Assembly: GCA_964519365.1 (NCBI GenBank)
Contig: CAZFHP010000058.1
Coordinates: 1-9,275, forward strand
Source of the DNA: CAZFHP01 sp964519365
Lineage (GTDB): Bacteria; Babelota; Babeliae; Babelales; RVW-14
DNA length: 9,275 nucleotides
Direction of reading: 5' to 3'
Part shown: positions 5,591 through 9,275 of the stretch, piece after piece
Layout of the letters: each line of letters opens with the position of its first letter
Numbering within the stretch: position 1 is the first letter of the stretch
Made by a program: the position numbers and the translations under genes
Notes under the pieces: model-generated
What the model was told of the DNA's origin: nothing
Database searches by the model: none
Seen by the model: only the letters and a program-made list of their open reading frames with translations

Positions 5591-5701
5591 TTGCTTTTAT
5601 TTTTTCTTGCAAGACAAGCAGGAGCTGTTACCCTATCAGAAGATAATTTGAAAGTAATTCTTAAAAGAACTAAAGACGGGTGGACAGCATACAGAGCATA
5701 A
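5591..5701 (+). other. Short open frame without ATG, possible gene remnant
   Basis: Between the ankyrin gene and lnt one frame reads, from a TTG at 5591, LLLFFLARQAGAV then TLSEDNLKVILKRTKDGWTA and YRA before TAA at 5699. The residue mix is protein-like, and the end DGWTAYRA recalls the DGxTALHxA start of an ankyrin repeat. No Shine-Dalgarno or ATG is present, and the frame is closed by a TAA upstream. It overlaps the first 22 bases of lnt. It may be a relic of a former ankyrin gene end, or chance. Confidence 0.25.
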
Positions 5702-7056
5702 AAAAGATATTTTTCACACAAACTTTTTTTTTGACGAGCTTGTCTGCGCTCTTTTTTTCGATTTCTTTTGCAAGCCCCTATTACTGTGGCTTTCTTGTTA
5801 TTTTTTCTCTTGCGTTATTGCTCGTAGTTTTTACACGCTTGCATAATTTTTCACAGACTTTTTTTATGGGTCTTGTGTGGGGAGTAATTATTTTTGGTTC
5901 TCACTTTATTTGGTTCTGTGAGTTACTTCTTTCTAAATCACATGCGAGTATTTTTTTATCGTGCATAATCTATCTTTTAATCGTAATATACTTTTCGTTA
6001 ACCAGCGCGCTTTGGTTTTGGTTTACAAGAGTGTGTGTTAAATTTCTTACACGAGCAACGCTTTTTTCAAAAAAGTTTTTTTTCTCTGCTGGGCGCATAA
6101 TACTTTCGTGTTTTTCGATACTTGGCTATTTTCTTTTTCTTGACTTCTATGTTTTGTCACCGTTTACGTTATGCCAAGAAGGATACCCGTTTCTTTCGCC
6201 ATGTATTCCCTTGGCTCGTTATACGTTTTTTTTAAAATTTGTATCGTGCTTTGCTATTATGTTTTATGGCGCAAATAAGAAACCTGCTATGCACGAAGCT
6301 CGTTACGAGTTAAGTAATTATTCGCTTGTGTATATTCAACCAGCTAATAAAAATCATGTACATGCAAATTGTAATACGTGTGACCCGTGTGCATTAGGCC
6401 AAAAAATTTTTCACACGCTTGCACAAAAACAAGCGTGTCATAATTATCACGCACAAAAAGTTGACCCATTACTATTTGTTTCCCCTGAAAGTAGTTACGC
6501 ATATGCACTTAATCGCTATCCTGAAATTATTTCTCTTTGGCAAAGTGCATTGCCTGATTATGCGTCTTTTTTAATAGGGGCACACTATCAAAGCGCTGAC
6601 AACAAGCGCTATCAGGCAGTCTATTGGCTTAACAAAGATAGTATGCAAAAAATATATTGCAAAAAGCACTGTGTTGCTTTTGTTGAAAAAATGCCTTCAT
6701 TTTATGAAAAATATAGTATACTGAGGGACATGTTTTTACGTGATGTAGTAGAATTTTGCCCGGCGCAGACAGAAAATACTAACGATTTAGCTCTTAACGA
6801 TTTTGTTCTTTCTGATACACTTAACGTTTTACCTCAGGTGTGTTCAGAGTTTTTTTGTACAACGCGTGTTAAACGTTTTGTTTTGTGGGCAAAAATAACG
6901 AACGCAAATAAAGCAATTATGCTTTTTGTTAACGACAGCTGGTTTAATTCGTATTTTAGAAACATCATGAAAAATCTTGTATATTTTAAATCAGGATTAA
7001 CGCAATTGCCTATAATTTATATAGGACACACAAGTTGTTTTGTAATAACAGTATGA
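5680..7056 (+). CDS. lnt: Apolipoprotein N-acyltransferase (Lnt), divergent, lacking the last TM segment
   Basis: Lnt transfers a third acyl chain to the N-terminal Cys of lipoproteins in the inner membrane. Residues 10-198 contain about six hydrophobic segments. A nitrilase-fold domain follows from about residue 211 (NYSLVYIQPAN). The catalytic signatures are visible: Glu270 in VSPESSY, Lys328 in YCKKHCVAFVE, with Glu336 eight residues later at the position of the FGE motif, and Cys388-x-Glu390 in PQVCSEFF. VNDSWF (417-422) matches the family's NDAWF element. These match the Glu-Lys-Cys triad known for E. coli Lnt. It is 458 aa against roughly 510 for E. coli, and it stops at FVITV, near where the family's next strand and final transmembrane helix would follow. 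It is rich in Cys, including a C-N-T-C-D-P-C cluster at 231-237. The start is a GTG with poor Shine-Dalgarno; no upstream start is available because of a TAA at 5671, and TTG 5731 is the alternative. It lies 15 bases before rplI, likely co-transcribed. Confidence 0.82.
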   Translation: MDSIQSIKKIFFTQTFFLTSLSALFFSISFASPYYCGFLVIFSLALLLVVFTRLHNFSQTFFMGLVWGVIIFGSHFIWFCELLLSKSHASIFLSCIIYLLIVIYFSLTSALWFWFTRVCVKFLTRATLFSKKFFFSAGRIILSCFSILGYFLFLDFYVLSPFTLCQEGYPFLSPCIPLARYTFFLKFVSCFAIMFYGANKKPAMHEARYELSNYSLVYIQPANKNHVHANCNTCDPCALGQKIFHTLAQKQACHNYHAQKVDPLLFVSPESSYAYALNRYPEIISLWQSALPDYASFLIGAHYQSADNKRYQAVYWLNKDSMQKIYCKKHCVAFVEKMPSFYEKYSILRDMFLRDVVEFCPAQTENTNDLALNDFVLSDTLNVLPQVCSEFFCTTRVKRFVLWAKITNANKAIMLFVNDSWFNSYFRNIMKNLVYFKSGLTQLPIIYIGHTSCFVITV

Positions 7057-7071
7057 TATGAAAGGAATAAT

Positions 7072-7518
7072 ATGCGTATATTTATGCTTAAAGATGTAGA
7101 AAAAGTTGGTATGGAAGGGCAAGTTGTTAAGGTTTCTGACGGCTATGCCATGAATTATTTGATACCAAAAAAGCTTGCGATTAAAGTTACTCAAGCAGAT
7201 ATGTCTTTTTATAAAGATAGAGTTGTTAAGAAGAAAGTCGCAACTGATGTTTTGAATAGCAAAACAGCAATGCTTGCTGAACGAATTAAAACGTTACACC
7301 TGACTCTGACTGAAAGAGTTCACGATGACGGCAAGCTCTATGGCGCGGTTGGGGCTGATGAAGTTGTTGCATTATTAAAAGAAAAGAATATTACCGTGAA
7401 TAAAAAGCAAATATCATTTAGCAAAGCTATTCGATCAGTTGGTGAGCATAAAGTAACGATTAAGCTTTCATCAAAGTTGCAACCACAGTTAACGTTAAAA
7501 ATTGTTGGTAAAGAATAA
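7072..7518 (+). CDS. rplI: 50S ribosomal protein bL9
   Basis: This is a full-length bL9 (148 aa). It binds 23S rRNA near the base of the L1 stalk and helps keep the reading frame during translation. The N-terminal domain shows the family signature MRIFMLKDVEKVGMEGQVV followed by KVSDGYAMNYLIPKKLAIKV, with the conserved GYxxNYLIPxxLA motif at 24-37. A long connecting helix spans about 41-75. The C-terminal domain carries DGKLYGAV (83-90) and the SVGEHKVTIKL strand. AAAGGA (7061-7066) lies five bases before the ATG. It is placed between lnt and dnaB; rplI-dnaB adjacency is common in bacteria, but the usual preceding rpsF and rpsR are not here. Confidence 0.96.
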   Translation: MRIFMLKDVEKVGMEGQVVKVSDGYAMNYLIPKKLAIKVTQADMSFYKDRVVKKKVATDVLNSKTAMLAERIKTLHLTLTERVHDDGKLYGAVGADEVVALLKEKNITVNKKQISFSKAIRSVGEHKVTIKLSSKLQPQLTLKIVGKE

Positions 7519-7552
7519 CACCCAGCGTAAGTTTCCAGCATAAAGGGTATGT

Positions 7553-8941
7553 ATGTCGATAGACCAACAAGCATCTTTTTTCAAACAAAAAGGGCCAAAA
7601 AAAAGAAGTGCGGCCCAGGCTGAAAGCCTTTTAGGCAAAGCTCTCCCAGCTAGTGTTGATGCTGAAAAATCTGTACTAGCAGCGTTATTGCTTAACGCTG
7701 AAAATATTACGCTCGTATGTGATATTTTAAATTCGCGAGATTTTTACAGCAAACCGCATCAGTTGATTTATCAGGGACTGGTTGAGCTCGCCCAGGTTGA
7801 CAAAAAGATCGATTTACTTGTTCTACAAGATCATCTTGAAAAAGACGGGGCTTTAGAATCTGCCGGTGGAATAGAATATTTAATCGAACTTCAAGAAGAT
7901 ATTCCATCTATTGGTCTGATTACACAACACGCAAAGATTGTAAAAGACAAAGCAATATTGCGAGAACTTATACACTCGGCTGCTGATATCATTACGATAA
8001 GTTACGACCAAAAAGTTGACGCTATCGAAGCCGTTCTTGATGCTGCAGAAAAAAAGATCTATCAGATATCGAATAATCTTACAGCAACAGCGTTTGAAAA
8101 ATTAGATTCTATTTTAAAAAAGACGTTTAAGCATCTTGCTCAGGTTAAAAGCCATCAAGAAGGGGTGACTGGTATTCCCTCCGGGTTTGTGCATTTTGAC
8201 AAAATGACCTCTGGGATGCAAAACGGAGACTTAATTATTCTTGCTGCTCGTCCCTCGATGGGTAAAACAGCATTTGCATTAGACCTTGTTCTTAACGCGT
8301 GGAAAAGTGGTGCGGCTGTTGGTTTTTTTTCGCTTGAAATGTCGAGTGAGCAGTTAGTGCTCAGAATGCTTTCGTCTGAAACAAATATTCCGCATCAAAA
8401 AATACGTAACGCGTTAATCTCTTCTGACGAGTGGGTAACGATGACAAACCATGCTGCAAAACTGGCTGAATCAAAGATATTTATTGACGACACGGCGTCG
8501 TTAAATATCATGGAGTTACGTGCTAAAGCGCGTAAGCTTAAAGCAAAAGAAAACATTCAATTAATTGTCATCGATTACTTACAGTTGTTACATTCGCATG
8601 TTAGACACGAGAACAGAAACCAAGAAATATCGTCTATTTCTCGATCTTTAAAAGCTCTTGCAAAAGAACTTGGCATCCCTGTAATTGCGCTTTCTCAGCT
8701 TTCACGTTCGCTTGAAAGCCGTATGGACAAACGCCCAATGCTTTCTGATTTGCGAGAATCGGGAGCTATTGAACAAGATGGCGATGTTATCTTCTTTATT
8801 TATCGCGATGTCGTTTATAATCCAGAAACGGAAGATCCTGAGCTTGCTGAGATTATTATTGGCAAGCAGCGTAACGGCCCGGTTGGTGCGTTTTATACGC
8901 ACTTTAAAGGTGAAGTTACACGTTTTGAAGATATTGTATGA
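7553..8941 (+). CDS. dnaB: Replicative DNA helicase DnaB
   Basis: DnaB is the hexameric ring helicase that unwinds the replication fork ahead of DNA polymerase III and recruits primase. The N-terminal helical domain occupies about 30-170 (LPASVDAEKSVLAALLL, SRDFYSKPHQLIYQ), followed by a linker and the RecA-like domain from about 185. Visible motifs are Walker A ARPSMGKTA (232-240, Lys238-Thr239), the catalytic Glu in FFSLEMS (Glu262), Walker B LIVIDYLQLL (Asp341), the ALSQLSR motif (379-385), the LSDLRESGAIEQDGDVI segment (398-412), and KQRNGPVG with the probable arginine finger Arg440. At 462 aa it is normal length, with no intein. AAAGGG (7542-7547) is five bases before the ATG. It follows rplI by 34 bases. 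The N-terminal 20 residues (KQKGPKKRSA) are a basic, non-conserved extension. Confidence 0.97.
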   Translation: MSIDQQASFFKQKGPKKRSAAQAESLLGKALPASVDAEKSVLAALLLNAENITLVCDILNSRDFYSKPHQLIYQGLVELAQVDKKIDLLVLQDHLEKDGALESAGGIEYLIELQEDIPSIGLITQHAKIVKDKAILRELIHSAADIITISYDQKVDAIEAVLDAAEKKIYQISNNLTATAFEKLDSILKKTFKHLAQVKSHQEGVTGIPSGFVHFDKMTSGMQNGDLIILAARPSMGKTAFALDLVLNAWKSGAAVGFFSLEMSSEQLVLRMLSSETNIPHQKIRNALISSDEWVTMTNHAAKLAESKIFIDDTASLNIMELRAKARKLKAKENIQLIVIDYLQLLHSHVRHENRNQEISSISRSLKALAKELGIPVIALSQLSRSLESRMDKRPMLSDLRESGAIEQDGDVIFFIYRDVVYNPETEDPELAEIIIGKQRNGPVGAFYTHFKGEVTRFEDIV

Positions 8942-8950
8942 CAATATCCT

Positions 8951-8966
8951 ACACCGCTTTGCGGGT
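8951..8966 (+). terminator. Weak hairpin after dnaB, possible terminator
   Basis: The core is CCGC(8954-8957)-TTT-GCGG(8961-8964). Allowing a bulged A at 8953 extends the stem by two pairs to 8951 and 8966. The tract after it is only TTAAG, so termination would be inefficient. A second small hairpin, GATATTGT/ACAATATC with loop ATG (8930-8948), spans the dnaB stop codon just before it. Confidence 0.3.
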
Positions 8967-9123
8967 TTAAGAATTAAGGCCACCTAGCTGGGATCCAAAT
9001 AAAACCTACTTCACAAAAACTCGAAGATTTAGCTTCTACTGGCTAATACCATTCTAAATAATTAAGCTTCCAAATTTTTGAACAATAAGATACATCCCGT
9101 TTTAACTAAATCTCTTGGCTATA

Positions 9124-9149
9124 CCAGGGGGTGAATGCGCACCCCCTGG
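9124..9149. repeat. GC-rich perfect 10-bp hairpin
   Basis: CCAGGGGGTG (9124-9133) and CACCCCCTGG (9140-9149) are exact complements around the loop AATGCG. It is not followed by T residues on either strand, so it is not a classical terminator. Its base composition stands out from the AT-rich flank on its left and is typical of dispersed intergenic palindromes. Confidence 0.65.
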
Positions 9150-9275
9150 ACCCACGCAGCAAGGGTTCCCCTTTGCAAACCCATTAAGAACGCTTGTGCA
9201 AACGGCAACCGCGTTGACGCCTACGTTTATACATATTGAATGTCTCTGAAAAAATCGTTCGGCTTGCGCTCTGCC

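Larger units (their letters stand above)
8942..9275. other. Intergenic region with no convincing gene
   Basis: I find no tRNA, no conserved coding frame and no clear promoter in these 334 bases. Positions 8942-8968 hold the weak terminator, 8969-9120 are featureless AT-rich DNA, 9124-9149 is a GC-rich hairpin, and 9158-9275 are more GC-rich again. On the minus strand a frame open from the window edge to a TAA at 9184-9186 would end in a very basic peptide (MYKRRRQRGCRLHKRS). It is too short and unsupported to call a gene. The last bases (CGTTCGGCTTGCGCTCTG) resemble the REP-like motif at the left edge of the window. Confidence 0.6.

Noticed and set aside
5437..5646. Plus-strand frame containing repeated LCIAR-like units
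   Set aside because: It is the shifted reading of the 18-bp repeat in the ankyrin gene, with no start signal.
7011..7016. TATAAT just upstream of rplI as a promoter
   Set aside because: No -35 box at 16-18 bases and no extended -10; it lies inside the lnt coding region. A 6-bp dyad (CCTATA/TATAGG) around it looks accidental.
7553..8941. Possible intein in dnaB
   Set aside because: dnaB is a common intein host, but the motifs are contiguous and the length is normal.
1..9275. CRISPR array, tRNA, rRNA, transposase or integrase
   Set aside because: No regularly spaced direct repeats with unique spacers, no cloverleaf with T-arm and anticodon arm that I could trace, and no transposase or integrase motifs in any frame.

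Overview
The window reads as a stretch of an AT-rich, compact, double-membraned bacterial chromosome that is probably host-associated. The gene repertoire includes a secreted ankyrin-repeat lipoprotein, strange Lys/Pro-rich exported proteins, a divergent apolipoprotein N-acyltransferase, type II/IV-type pseudopilins, and the housekeeping pair rplI-dnaB. It resembles what is described for intracellular candidate-phylum lineages such as Dependentiae (TM6). That placement is an inference from gene style only; no rRNA or other phylogenetic marker beyond rplI and dnaB is present. Several genes start with GTG.

Layout. Positions 1-3240 are transcribed leftward (minus strand). They hold an unknown 141-aa membrane-anchored basic protein (122-547), a roughly 300-base gap with a possible 46-aa membrane peptide, a 13-bp tandem repeat and a perfect 20-bp inverted repeat, and then a two-gene translationally coupled operon (2311-3240, 854-2314). 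That operon encodes secreted low-complexity Pro-rich and Lys/Glu-rich proteins and is driven by a good minus-strand promoter at 3289-3318. From 3435 onward everything runs rightward. First come three overlapping small genes with class III (prepilin) signal sequences, in the I-J-K order of minor pseudopilins (3435-4646). A strong extended -10 promoter and a textbook Shine-Dalgarno then lead into an ankyrin-repeat lipoprotein (4794-5585). Last is a closely spaced lnt-rplI-dnaB group (5680-8941). The final 330 bases contain no convincing gene but carry a weak terminator and a GC-rich perfect hairpin, with another REP-like hairpin at the very left edge.

How the parts may connect. Two themes can be argued from the sequence. 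One is envelope and export: the pseudopilin trio, two exported Lys/Pro-rich proteins in a divergent operon, a lipoprotein carrying ankyrin repeats, and Lnt, which would triacylate such lipoproteins. The other is housekeeping: ribosomal protein bL9 and the replicative helicase DnaB, here with lnt in front instead of the usual rpsF-rpsR. The best candidates for something undescribed are the exported Lys/Pro-rich pair facing the pseudopilins, the C-terminally shortened cysteine-rich Lnt, and the ankyrin lipoprotein with its cysteine-rich tail.
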